Below, piece after piece: positions 1 through 12,720 of a stretch of 64,000 nt of DNA; position 1 is the stretch's first letter, and the number at the start of each line of letters is the position of its first letter. A model generated the notes under the pieces. That model saw only the letters and a program-made list of their open reading frames with translations. It was not told the DNA's origin and made no database searches. This stretch comes from Effrenium voratum (Eukaryota > Sar > Dinophyceae > Suessiales > Symbiodiniaceae): positions 619,510-683,509 of the forward strand of contig CAUJNA010002890.1 of the NCBI GenBank assembly GCA_963377175.1, written 5' to 3'. A program made the translations under genes and the position numbers.

Positions 1-60
<60 letters not shown>
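1..60. repeat. (CAT)20 trinucleotide microsatellite
   Basis: The window opens with an uninterrupted run of twenty CAT units, so the array probably continues beyond the left edge. It lies in noncoding DNA about 140 bp before the first recognised coiled-coil exon. Confidence 0.97.
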
Positions 61-199
61 TTATAACCCGCTTAGAAGGAGGTTAGCTCCACTTGGGAGG
101 ACTAAGAAACGGGCTGTAACTTGGGCTACTACCCGAGTAAATGGTGGGTCGCTCAGCGGCTCCGCTCCCCGCACTCGAAATCCAGTGACTCGACTCGAG

Positions 200-253
200 G
201 CGAAAGCAAGCCGCACCCTTTGCCACCGTCCGGGCCTGAGGTCGGAGCTCCAG
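200..253 (+). CDS. coiled-coil exon (18 codons)
   Basis: The exon follows GAG and ends CAG|GCATTG, a GC donor, in phase 0-0. It encodes AKASRTLCHRPGLRSELQ. The last fifteen bases around the donor (GGAGCTCCAGGCATT) recur exactly at 32072-32086 and closely at 19788-19800, which suggests that these exons arose by duplication. An F-family element begins 11 bp downstream of the donor. Confidence 0.6.
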
Positions 254-3200
254 GCATTGAATGCTTTGGTGCATTTTGCTTGGACTTTGACTTTTTGCCA
301 ACTCATGGGTTTTCCGAATTAAACCACTACAAGTTAAACTTTGAGCAGGGGAGCAGAAAGCAACCGAGAATGCTTGGAGCTTCACCCCTTAATCGTAGAA
401 ACAAGGTGAACCAAAGGGAAGCCGCCCAGTTGGGGGCCTTCAACTTGGTCGGCGTTGAGTGAGTGATTCGGAGCTTTCGGAGAGGTCCAGGTGCTTCTCT
501 TGGGTTGGAGATGGGCCAAGAATGTTTCTGCGGCTTCCATTTGGGTGTGGCTCAAAACTTTAGAACTAGGGTTACGCAGGTTTTAGTCTTCTGGGTGTCC
601 CAGTAGTGGCCTTTTGCCCTTTCTTGGGGGGGGTTCCCTTACTAAAATAGACCACAGAAAAAAGGGTACCGGGTATCTCCACTGGAGGACCTTGTCTTTC
701 TTGCCACTTGCCAATGCCACTTTGGTCTCCATGTCCTTGAGCCACAGCCATGTGAAATGAACGTTTGTTCGTTAGTCCCTGGTTTGAAAGGGACTCAATT
801 TCATTAATTTGCGGACATTTTCCAGGGGATGAACACACACATGAAGGGCAGGTGGTTCCCTCTGAATTAAGAAGGGGAATCGATTTCACTAACTACTGGA
901 CATTCTCCAGGGGACGAAAGCGCAAATTAAGCGGGGAGCTTGTTCCCTCTAAATTAAGTAGTGCCAGGTAGTGATTAGTCAGCACCTCCCTCAAACAACC
1001 TGGAGAGGTCAATACAGGAAGACCTAAAACCAAATTAGGGTCAGAGTGGGGCCTGCTGAAGTAGTCTCCCCCAGAAAGCACTGCTTAGGGGTTTAGAGTT
1101 GGAGCTTGGGCGAGCTCAGCCAGATTCCAGCGAGGTTTTACCATGGATGGTTTGCCCTGGTTACCTACTACTAGGTCCCCAGCTAAGTGCCACTTTACCA
1201 ACTCTTTTTTTTGGAAGAGTTCCCCTGCTAAAAAAATGGACTACAGAAAAAATAATGCGCACCAAAAATCCTAACCTCTCAAATCTGGAGCACCTATGGC
1301 AAGCGCCTGGAAACACCGGGTTCACCAAAAGTGGAACCCAGTGAACCGGCCCAAAAGAGATTGGTCGTCAGAGGTTGACCATGGACAGAGGCTTCACAAC
1401 CTGGTTGATTCATAAAGCGTCTCCCATTGAAGAGGGTCTAAGATGGTCTCTGCTGCCCTTAAGCCACTACCCTCAGTGGTCAAGAATATAAGTGCCGTAT
1501 AATTGCAATTTCCTGCTGGGGGTGCTGGTTTGAGGGTGGCAGAGAGGGAATCCTGAACGCTTTTTAGATTTCGGCAAGCCTCGTTTGGTGTCCCTTCGGA
1601 AACGGTGAGTCACAAATGGAAGGAGGCGGACACTTGAAAAGTGGCAGACAGGAATCTCCCTAAATGATGCCCACCAAAGGGCCTCCAATTCAAATTCATT
1701 TGGAGGGTATCAGTTTTTTTGGGGGATGTAAGGGAAAGCCCAAAGGATCACCATTTTGGGGGTCCCCCAAAAGAAGCGACACCGATGTACAGACGATAGA
1801 AACACCAAGGCTGCCCAGCGACACCTCGCTTCTCTTCCGGCAAGTGGCGCATTGAGCCGAATCGTTCCAACAGGGACCGATTTTAGGAGTCCAATCATCA
1901 AGCAAATGGGACAGCAGAGCTGTGGTTCCGCATCTAACGTTGGAAGGTTAACAAATCATTGTGTGGCAAGGACAAAACTGGATGCATTCAGTTGGTTTAC
2001 ACTTAAAGGCCAACGTGATTTGCAAGCTTCCAGTTAGCATTTGGTGATGTTGACAGATTGGAAGTAGAGATGGATCCCTGCGTGAGGAAGTCGTGCGGGT
2101 CGAACATGTTAGCGCTTGCACTCCGGCTGAGCAGGGCCCAACCAATTTTTTAAATGAATTTGGAAGAACATGATTAAAAAGATGATAAACAACATGCAAG
2201 CACATTATGGTTGTTTCTTAAAGGGGACATTTCCAGATTATATAGTGGTTTTCCTTTTAGTGTCCCCTTAAACCCATCAAACAAGGGGTGCCAACTCCAC
2301 ACACGACAGCAACCCCCCCCCCCCCCATATTTTCGGATTAAAGCGATCGAAGCGACTTTCAGGCAGAGCCTCAACCTGGAACATTTGGCTACATCTGGCT
2401 GGTAGGGAAATCTGCATCGGGGATTTCCGAATGGGATGACTTCTCGGTGGATTCCTCTTGAACAATCTTGCTGGTGCGACAGGTCGGGAATGCGGGAACG
2501 AACCCAGGACTTGGTCCCCTTAAAGGAAACCACCAGTTGGATGTTTTCAAACGGGGTCATTCCAGTTCTCATTCCCTGCTGAGCGTCCCCCAGTAGTTCC
2601 CTTTTACCTTTTTTGGGGGAGGGTTCTCCTACTAAAACAGCCGTCCCTCAAAAAAACTCGGGTACCAGCTTGCTCTAACCTCTCTGCTGGACCTAGAAAA
2701 GCTGTCCGTTTTGAAGCGAAGCCTACCAAAACTTGGTCCCGCTCTCACTCCTATCCGGTCCCTAAGCCTTCTAGATATGTTTAGTGTGTGGAAGTTTCCG
2801 AATTTCGCCCACTAAAAGTCAGCCGCCTTTGGCGGGGGATCAGAAAACGGGCCCAGAAGAGTGAGGGTGTTGGAAGCCTACTGGGTCCCCCACTAATGAA
2901 GGGTGCCCTTCTCTCCCCTTTTTTGGTTGGGAGTTCCCCTGTGGATGGACGCACTCCTGCACCTGAAAAACCATGGGGAGCCAAAAGGTTTCTTGGTATC
3001 AGGGGAATCGGATCATTCCGAAATTTCCGAACGGTGATGCGAAAGGGATTCGCAACCATCCACAGTACTAAAATCGACTGTCCTGAAAAAAGGTGGGTAC
3101 CCACTTGCTCTAACCAAGCTCCACTGGAGGACCTACCATCATCTTAAAAGGAGGTCTTCGGAAAAAACCAGGTCTGGCTGGGTTTGAGGGATCAGCCAAC

Positions 3201-6200
3201 ACGCGCAGGGAATTTCACCATTGACCCCAGCTACGGAGCAAAACGAGCAAACATGGAGCTTTCCAAGATCACCAGAGAGTGGGTTTTTGTTCTTGGCCAC
3301 ATGGAGTGTCGAATATGTTCCTTTGGGAGCCGCTTCCGCTTCGCGCTTCGATTCAACGTCTCCCGGTCATTTTGCGGCCCAGGCATCGGCGTGGTTTGGG
3401 GGTGGTTTGGTAGTGTTCCGGAGGTCCCCGGGGGTTGCCTTTGGGCTGGGGAGAGCACGTGGGCTGATTTGTTTAGAAAATATGGGCGTTTAATACATGG
3501 GGATACCACATCCTGTTCATGTTGGAGCACATCTATCACTACAGGGAAATATGTTGTTTTTTTTTTTTTCCAGGGGACTTGAGCAAATGGGAGTTCTAAG
3601 TGGGATTGTGAACCGGGTTGCAGCAGAGAATCATACGTAGAACCCATTTTGTTAGAACCCATTCTGGGGTCTCCAAGTCACATAAGATGCTGTAGGGTTG
3701 ACAAAAGATGAACCAGTATCTCAAACATGGCTTTCTGGACAGCCTTCTGTTGTTGGACAAGCTGACTCAGGTCACAGTAGCAAAACACCATGGAAGGGCC
3801 ACTTGGGTAAGTTACAACATTCTCATCAGTCCACTTAAAGTGGAGTTAACCTTGTCATTCGTGGGTAATAGCCCAGGTGGCTAGCCACTGGGCCGAACAC
3901 CCACAAACAAGTGGACAGACAAGTTCTGTTCGGTCCCTTCAGAAACCTATGTTTGGGTGAGTTGTTGAAATTAGGGACCCCCCGACATTTTGCAGTTTGC
4001 CATTCTTTTGGAGAACAGAACCCTAGGGTACAGCTATTGTAAGAAACACAGCAAGAGAAAAGCCACAACGCCAAAACACATCAGGTGGTTTGCCCTTCAC
4101 GGGGAGGTCGGTTGGCTGAATCAAACTTTTGGCCTCCCAAAGCCATGGCGCCCAGTCGAGGGCCCTTGGAGGAGCAATGATGGCATTTGCTGGGAGAAAG
4201 AACCCCCTCGGGAAATTATCTCCCTTTTTTTTGGGTGGCTGCCCCACTAAAATGGTCTTCCCAAAAAAGGGTTCCCTTTTTTTCCAGGGTCACTGAACAA
4301 CTGAGTTATGGTGGACTAGAAATGTGCATCTCTTTTGTACTCTTTTGACCTTGCTGTGAAACTCTGTGAAAGAGAAACCAAAAGGAACAACCATCTTGCG
4401 GGTTTTCGGATTATGAGACAATTCCAAATGGGGTGCCCAACAGCAGCTTCCTCTGCAAAAAATTTTTTGGGGGGGTGCATGTTGCTTTGGGAACCCTCGA
4501 CTAATACACCCCTGGTTGATTTTGATCCGCGGGTGTCCCCTCAAGGGATTCAGGATCACTTTTTGGGGAATCGCTCCCCGTCAATCGATCCAGCAGTTTG
4601 ATTGATCCGTGCTTGACCGTATATTGACCCCCCTTCTTGCCTAACGGATCCCCGTAGGTAGCCAGCGACTTTCCATTTGGTTTTTAAAGGGTGGCTCCCT
4701 TGCTTGCCTGCTATATAGGGAAATGGAATCACTGGGTGGTGAGTCGGCAAACTCTTGTATTTTTGGTCGGTTTGTTCATGATAGAGGCCCAAACAGTGGA
4801 TCAAGGTTCACGCGCACCTGGGCAATCTCATCCTGGAATTCTTGAATCAGCATCACCAAACAATCAAGGTCCGTTCCCCGGAGGATGAGACGCTCCAGAA
4901 ATATCATTCGCTTCAGCGGGAACATCAGTTGCTTCAGGAAGGGGTATTCGGCGACGCAACGCTCATCGCCGCCCTCTTGGTCCAACATGAGCAACGATGA
5001 TGAGACGCTGGTTACACCGCCACCGGTGAATCACTCACAAGCTTCTACTCCCTCGGATTCTTTGCCAACGGTGAGTGCGGCAGGGGTGTGTTCGTTTTTT
5101 TAAGGGATACCCTTTGAAATTTGGTTTACATGGAAACCAAGAGGAAACTTGCCTTATTGGCTTTGTAGGTGAATCCTAGGAGGGGTAGAAACCCAGCCTT
5201 ATTGTCCCTGAAAGTGAATTTTAGGGGGTAGTTGGAATGAGGAAGGAGACTAAAGGGAGTCAACAAAAGGGGTCCGGGCAAGTTTTTGAGGACTCATCTT
5301 GAGGGTTTTTCGGGGATCCTTCCCGTGGTCGACATTTTGCGGGCTGATGGGAACTTGAACTCTCCGATTGACCCCTTTGTTCTGCCTTACCATCATGTTC
5401 TGGGTCGGTTGCGGCAAAAGGGAGTCAACAAAAGGGGTCCAGGTAAGTTGTTGAGGACTCATTTTGAGGGGTTTTCGGAAATCCTTCCCGTGATCAACAT
5501 TGCAAGCTGATTGGACATTCTCCACTCACGGCTGGTCTTTGTGACCGCGCGAGTTTTCAGAAATCCTTCTTTCCACCAAAACCCCGACACGGATACTATC
5601 TTTGTATGCCAACAAGGTGAATCTGGGAAATCTGGCAAATCCACGACATGGAGTCTAAAAGTCCTTACCAAAAAAGGGGAACAGCACTATATAAAATGGT
5701 TCTCAACTACGTTGTTACCCCATGGAAATCTCGGAGATTTCAGCTGAGTTTTTGTTGAGGGTACCCCCATTTTTTCTGTGGTTTCAAGGGAAAACCAAAA
5801 GGAGACCTACTTATATCTTGTTTTCCCCCTTCTTTTCTTAAAACAAGACACACCCAACTACCTAGAGCCTCCATGACCCTTCAAAAATTGGGTCATTCCC
5901 CAAGATTATGGTTGGTCATGACCCCTTTTTCTAGGGGTCAGAAGGAGACTCCAGGTAAGCCTTTGTGGCCTTTTTCCCTCTGGAAATCCAACTTGGCCTC
6001 CTTGCCGTCAACCTAGATGACAACTAATATCTGGTTTTTCCCCCTTCTTTTTTCTGGTGTCTCCCAAAGACAAGACACACCCAACTGCGCCACTGGCGCC
6101 ACCCGCACCTGGCGCGGGGCGTCGGCCCTCGCGCTCGCAGGAGGCGATGAAGGCGAAGCTGCGGCAGATGCAAAGCGCCCGGGACACAGAGCTCACCGAG

Positions 6201-6288
6201 CTGCAGGCGGGGTTCGGAGGGCTCGGGGCTCGTCCCGGGTCTTCAGCGGGGCCCAGCGGAAGACGATTGTTTTTTTTTTTTGTTTTTT

Positions 6289-6381
<93 letters not shown>

Positions 6382-9300
6382 CGCATTTTATTCCCCCCCC
6401 GGAAATGAGGTTGTTTTTTTGGCGGAGGGCTGCAGGCGGGGCCGGGAGGGATGTGCTGTTGTGTTGTTTTTTTTGGCGGAGGGCTGGCGGGGCCGGGATG
6501 TGTATGGTTCCAGAGGGATGTGTTGTTGTTGTTTTTTGCTTGCGGAGGTCAGGGTGCTGAAAGGATACTTTTCAGCACTGACGTCTGGTTAAAGGATGCG
6601 ATGGGGTACGGGTAAGTGGGCAATGATCATGCCACAAAACGCCATGGTTACAAGTCTCCGTTAAACTACCCACCCGACGTTGGCAACGAACATCCAAGTG
6701 GGTGTGACGTTCCTTTTGAGGCGAAAGGTTCCGCTTGGGTTGGTATCAACCGGGAAATGTAAAGGACACCAGGTGGTCGTTGGGGTGGTGGGTGTGGTGT
6801 CTTTTTGTGAGGGTGGCCATGGTGGTCCTTCTTGGGTTGGTGAAAAGGGAAACTGAGGAAATCAAAAGGACACCAATGATCGTGGGGTCCGTTTGAAGCC
6901 AATAACCCTCCAATTTAGGCTGTACCGATCCCTATGAGGCAAATGCATTGGACAACTGGGGAACTACAGTCTGAGCTCCCTTCTTGAACTAAATTCAATC
7001 CGGCGGGTTGGTCAACTACCTTTTTCCAGCTTTCTTTGCGCTTGCTTTCCCTACAAACTGGTAGTTGGTGGTTAGTAGTTCGCCCCTCAGAAATCTTTTT
7101 CATTTGGGTGTGTCTCTTTCTGAGGCCCAAAAGTCTGTTGGGAATGCTAAAATCACACCAACAGGAACACCTACGTTGCAAAACTTGGTGGCTCCGACTC
7201 CCATCCGGTTCCTTAGCTTTTTAGTATTTTAGTGTTCAGTGGTAGTTTCCGAATTCAACCCACTAAAAGTTAGTCACTTTTAGCGGGGGATCAGAAATCG
7301 GGCAGCCCAGATTTGGATTCCCTCTCCCCTCTCCCCCCAGGTTCCGTGAGGTCATTTTCCGAAAGGGTCCTTGAAACGAATCGGGGAAGCTAACACCTCG
7401 CATGCTTTTCCCCAACTTTCGAAACAGACCAATGTTTTAGGGCATCCGTCCCAAACGCCAGTGAACGGAGCCCACATTGGGGTCCAGGTGTTTTGAAAAG
7501 GCATGTAACTCACCCATATTATGACTGGGCTTCAGAGCCAATTTCACTTTTTGGAGCCTTCAAAAGTGGCAGTTTCAATGGAAGCCACCAGCAAACTGAT
7601 CAACATTTGAAGCCCCCATTTTGAAGCCCCATTTGAAAGTTGCAAAAGGATCTTGGGGCTTCACCTTGCGCGGCAAATTAGGAGCAGCTGGCCGCGAATG
7701 TTGCCAAAGCGCAGCAGCGCCAGCAGGAGCTGACCGCAGCAGAGGCAGGAGCTGACAAAAACGGTTCTTGGCGACTGATTTTGTGTTTTTTAGTTTTTTG
7801 GTACCGCACGTTTTTTTGTAGGGGCTGGTAAGACTCAATAAAGCCTTTTTCGTCTAGGGGCAACTGATTTTGCTTTTTTGGCAACTGGTGTTTGTTCCCC
7901 ATGCCTAGAATCTCCTTCTGACCCTTTAAACATGGTTGGTCATTACCTAAAATAACCTATATTTAAAGGGACATGGAGACTCCAGGTGGATCCCAGTTAC
8001 CAGTAAAGGAGACTTCTGAGGGTTTGCTTCCTGTTCCATTCTGTCCAACCATCGTGCTTTTTCAAAAACCGGATTTGTTTCCCTGGGTTTATGGAGGTTT
8101 TCTAGAAAGCAGGATCCCTGGAAAGAATGGGGAAGGTAGCATTATGCACCGTGCATTTTTAGTAGGGGGCTGCATATACTTCACTGTTCTTGGCAAGTTG
8201 TTTTGCGTTTTTTGTTTCTTGGCACTGTTCATTTTAGTAGGGGCCTGCACAAAAAGCAATGCATGTTGCTACCATACCAAGGGTTGCAATTGGCACTGTT
8301 CATTTTAGTAGCTTCTGCATAAAAGGAAAGTATGTTGCTATTGGCAAGTTGTTTAGGCCTTTTAGTTGTTTGGTACCGGACCTTTTTAGTATGGGGGCTG
8401 CATATACCTCACGGTTCTTGGCAACTCGTTTTTTTGGGTGGGGGGGGGCACTGTTCATTTTAGTGGGGGCTGCATAAAAAGTAGAGTATGTTGCTTGTTT
8501 TGGCTTTCTAGTTTTTGGGTACTGTACAGTTTTAGTAGGGGGCAACAACAAAAAGCCAACGTTGTCTGCTAACATAGTTTGCAATGTATGGGTGGCGCGT
8601 CTTTGTGTTGAGGCTCTGAACCCATTTTTGGTATGGTAAAAGGAACCTAAAGAGGAACACCTACTGTTGATGAACGAAGTCCGGTCGCACCACTTTGAAA
8701 GCATGGTTGAATTGAAACCGTTGTTATTTGGTATTTCCAGGGGAATCATCATTCCAGGGTTTCTTAGCTGGTGCAGGATTTTGTCCATCCAAACCCGTAT
8801 GGGGCTCCGTCCCAGACCCTTTGGTGGGCATCAATTTTTGGTGGCTTGTGAGGTGGTTCCCTCTTAAAACTCAGAGTCATATGGGTGGTTGTTTTGGAAG
8901 TGAGCTAATGGTCTACATGGGTCGCAGACCCTTGGGGAGTTTTTTTTTTTTTTTTTATGCCCCCTTCTTTGGACGAGGTATCACCAATCCAAAGCGCCAA
9001 GTAAGGGTTACCTAATATACATCCTTATCTTGCTGGTGCTCAGTAATTGGGGAATGTGGGAATAAACCCAGGGGTCCCCTTAAAGGAAACCACAAAGGGA
9101 TGGCTTGTAGGCGTCATTCCCTGTTCCCCACTGAGCACCAGCAAGGTTTGTAGCTCTTGCCTCTTTCCCCTCATTTTCTCTTTAAGCCATCCCCAGAGAT
9201 TCTATGTTTTCCTATATAGTTGCTAACCGAGTGCCTAAATGGAAAATGGCTGGTTACATCAAGCAACCGACGCACCCATCTCAGATTCGAATCCAACGCA

Positions 9301-12300
9301 TTGACAGGCGCGGCTCCAAGATCTCGCGGAGGTGGCGGCAGCGCGACTGTCCTCGGCCAACCAGGCGGGGGCCAGCGGCGTGGCCGGTTGATTTGCGGGT
9401 TGCTTCCTTTTTCCCCTTTTGTGGGGAGGGAGCTTCCCAAATATGCGTAATGTTGGCCCCCTTCTAAATCAACCCCAGTTTATGAATAGGGGGGTGGTTT
9501 TGGGCCCCTCCAAGAGTGGTCTACTTCCCCACATTTCAGCCAGGGACAGCCCCTATTAATAAACCGGGTTGATTAATATGGGGTCAACATTGTGTCCGTT
9601 TTGTTTTGAAGTTGGTTCCGTGTTGTATTTCTTTTTGGAATATGTTGTGGAGTTTTGGAATGGTTTGAGTGTTTTTTGCGTGTTGCGTTTCTATTTAGAA
9701 GGAGCTCTCTGTTTCTTGGGGAGGGAGCTTCCTTTCGAACTCAAGTTCTAAAAATGGCAAGTTACCATCAAGCACTTTTTGGGCAGGGACACTTGTTTTT
9801 CCCCATAAGTCTCGGACGGATTCGGCTTTTCGGCTTGTCATCAACAAGGAGTCGGTTACAGCTCGTGTCTGAAAAAATCGGGATGTGGAACCCCAGAGTG
9901 GCGGTCTTCCCTTTGGCTGTCCTTGTTTTGCAACCCCCAAAAAGGGTTCCATTTCGGGCACCGATATTTTTGACCCACAGCCATGTTTGCTTAAGAACTG
10001 CTCAAAAAAGCCCTTCATCACTCGGTTACTGGAGTTTCATCATCTAAGTTGCCATTCTTTGAATGGGAATCGGTTGAACCCTACTTAAAGGGGCATTGCA
10101 CGTAGGTGGTTAGTACGCCGGGTTATGACCCACTGAACGGAGACTTATAACCATGGTCTTTGTGGGTTAGCTCACCATGGTTACTACCCACTTACTCTGG
10201 AAAGAAGTCTCCATTCAGTGGGTTGTGTCCCCAGGCTTAACCACTTCCCTGACGTACCCGATCGCTCCTTTAATTAAGTATCTGGAGTCTCCGTGGCCCT
10301 TGAAAAATGGAGTCATGACCCAAGATTTTGCGATCATTGACCCATTTTTTAAGGGTCATGGAGACTCCAGGTACGCTCCTACAGCAGGTTTTTTTTTACC
10401 TTCCACTTGCTTAAGAATACGTTTTACTTTCCCTTGTTGGTTTTCAAGGAATTTATCACTATACCGGACATATTTACTCATTTTTCCAGGGTCTTGACCA
10501 AATGGAAGTGGCCCCTTTAAGTAGGGCCCTACAGCCTTGACTGCTATTGGGTTTGATTTTTCGACTTTAACTTTCTGGTTGAAATCAAGGGTTTTCCATT
10601 ATACCCACAAAAAGTGGTCCACTTTTTGCAGAAGGGTCTCGCCAGCAACCAAGGTAGGGATCAACTAGGTCCCTCAGTAGTGCCCTTTCTCTCCCGTTTC
10701 TTTTTTGGTTGCAAGGGTTCCCCTACTAAAATAGACTACAGCAAAAAGGTGGTACCCTTATTCTAACCTCTCTAATGGACCAAATGGACCGTTTCCCGGC
10801 GCAGGGTCACGAGCAGCTGCGCCACAGCGAGGCGCAGGCGGAGCAGTTGAGCAGCAAGCTCGAGCAGGCGATCGTCGCTTCGCATGGGCGGCGATTCCCT
10901 GATAGTTTTCTTTGCTCCCAAACCACGAGGTTTTTGGGGTGTTGTGGATTTACAGGCATACAGCTAGTAAGGGTCTACGGTATACGCCATTTTGCTCTGG
11001 GGTTGTGGATTCGATAGGCACTTGGATGTTCGATTCGCCAGGTTAGTAAGTGGAAAAGGCCTGGGTTATAACCCACTAACAAGATCTGCACTGAACGGGG
11101 GCTTATAAACGGCTTATAACCTATGTTACTAAAAGCTCACCAACCTGGCGAATCGAACACCCAAGCAGGGAATGAGAAATGGAATGACCCCGAGAAACCC
11201 CATCCCACTGGTCTGGTGGTTTCCTTTAAGGAAATCCCATTCTGGTTCATTGTCTACGCCCGCAAGGTTATTCTCTACTGAGCACCAGCAAGTTCCAGAC
11301 CCCCCAAAGTTCTTCCGACGGTGTGTTCTTTGGGATTCGGGCGGGCCACCATGAAAACAATGGGGTTCATATAGCCGCCTAGAGTGGGTCAACCATTATT
11401 TTGTGGGTTGAACCCTAGGGCGTTGTTTCCCCTTATTTTTTGTCGAGGACAGTACCCTGCTTGGGGCGTTTGGTTTCGGACCAACAGGAAGCCCATCTCG
11501 TATACATAGGTGGTCCGATTCCTATTTTAAGACACCCGTTCCACCAGAATCAGCAGGGTTCTACTTCGATCCGGGGTTCCCATTGTAGGTCACTTAGGTC
11601 CAAAGAAAATGAAGGGCTATGTAAACTTGGTATCTGGGATCTGGGCCAAACGCTCCAAACAATATATGTCCACCATGATGTCCACCATGATGTCCACCAG
11701 ATCCCAAGTTAACTTCCATTTGCTTGAGAATAATTATATAGTTTCTCTAGTTCAAGATGGAATCTATCACCATTGGACATATGTTCTCATGTGTGTCGGG
11801 GGACAGCAAAGCAAATGGAGGTTAGAACTCACAGCGCTAGTTGGTGCTTCTTTTTTGTCGGAAGTCTGGACACGCGTCCTCTGGATTTTGCGGGTTCCCC
11901 CAGATAAGCGTGCCTTCTCAAGGGTTGGCATGTCTGTTGGTCAGCCTTGGCTTTGGCTACCTGGACTCTCCATGAGCCTTGAAAATGGGGTCATCACCCA
12001 AAATGTTGGGGTCATTGACCCATTTTTTAAGGGTCATGGAGACTCCAGGTAGATACTTTTAGGCATCATCAGCTCGAAGGCATCAGCGTCAGAGCCATCA
12101 GCATCAGGAGCACAGGCATTACCCGCAGCCATGGATGCGGATTTGCACGTCGCACATCGCCAAACAGCCTCGGACTTTTTTCCGGGCCTTCTCCGGATTT
12201 TGCGGGCCTTCTCCAGGTTTGCGTGCTCCCCCAATCTCTGCGTGCTCGCTCATTGTTATTCTTATTTTGCAAAAAACAAGTTGAGAAGGCACTGTCCACT

Positions 12301-12676
12301 TGGGAAAAGCCTATGGCCAAAAATGAGGCACTTTACAGCAAAAACGCACATCGGCTTTTCTCGGGGTATTGTGCCTTCCCTGTTTGATTTCTTGCGGATC
12401 CTAGCTGGTTTTTGACCACAGGGAAAACAACTGGGTTCCATTTCCAGTCCCAGGGTCCCAGATTGCTTGCGAAAAAGCGTCAAAAGAGAAAGAGTACTCA
12501 GTGCGTTGAACCTTTGTGTGAGGGGGGGGGCAGCTGGGAAAGCAATCATCAGTCTGGGTATAGCGCCCTTTAGAACGGTTCCAGGCATTGAGAAGGCATG
12601 GTCTCCTGGAGAAGCCTCGGGGATGGGGGTCCAGACCCTCGATTTTGGGGGACCACGCCCCCCCCCCCCAAACAAA

Positions 12677-12720
<44 letters not shown>

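Noticed and set aside
4776..4994. Minus-strand 72-codon Leu-rich frame
   Set aside because: The + strand frame has better third-position GC, splice borders and coiled-coil pattern matching neighbouring exons.
6017..6592. 191- and 167-codon frames with long Phe runs
   Set aside because: The frames are open only because of the T homopolymer.
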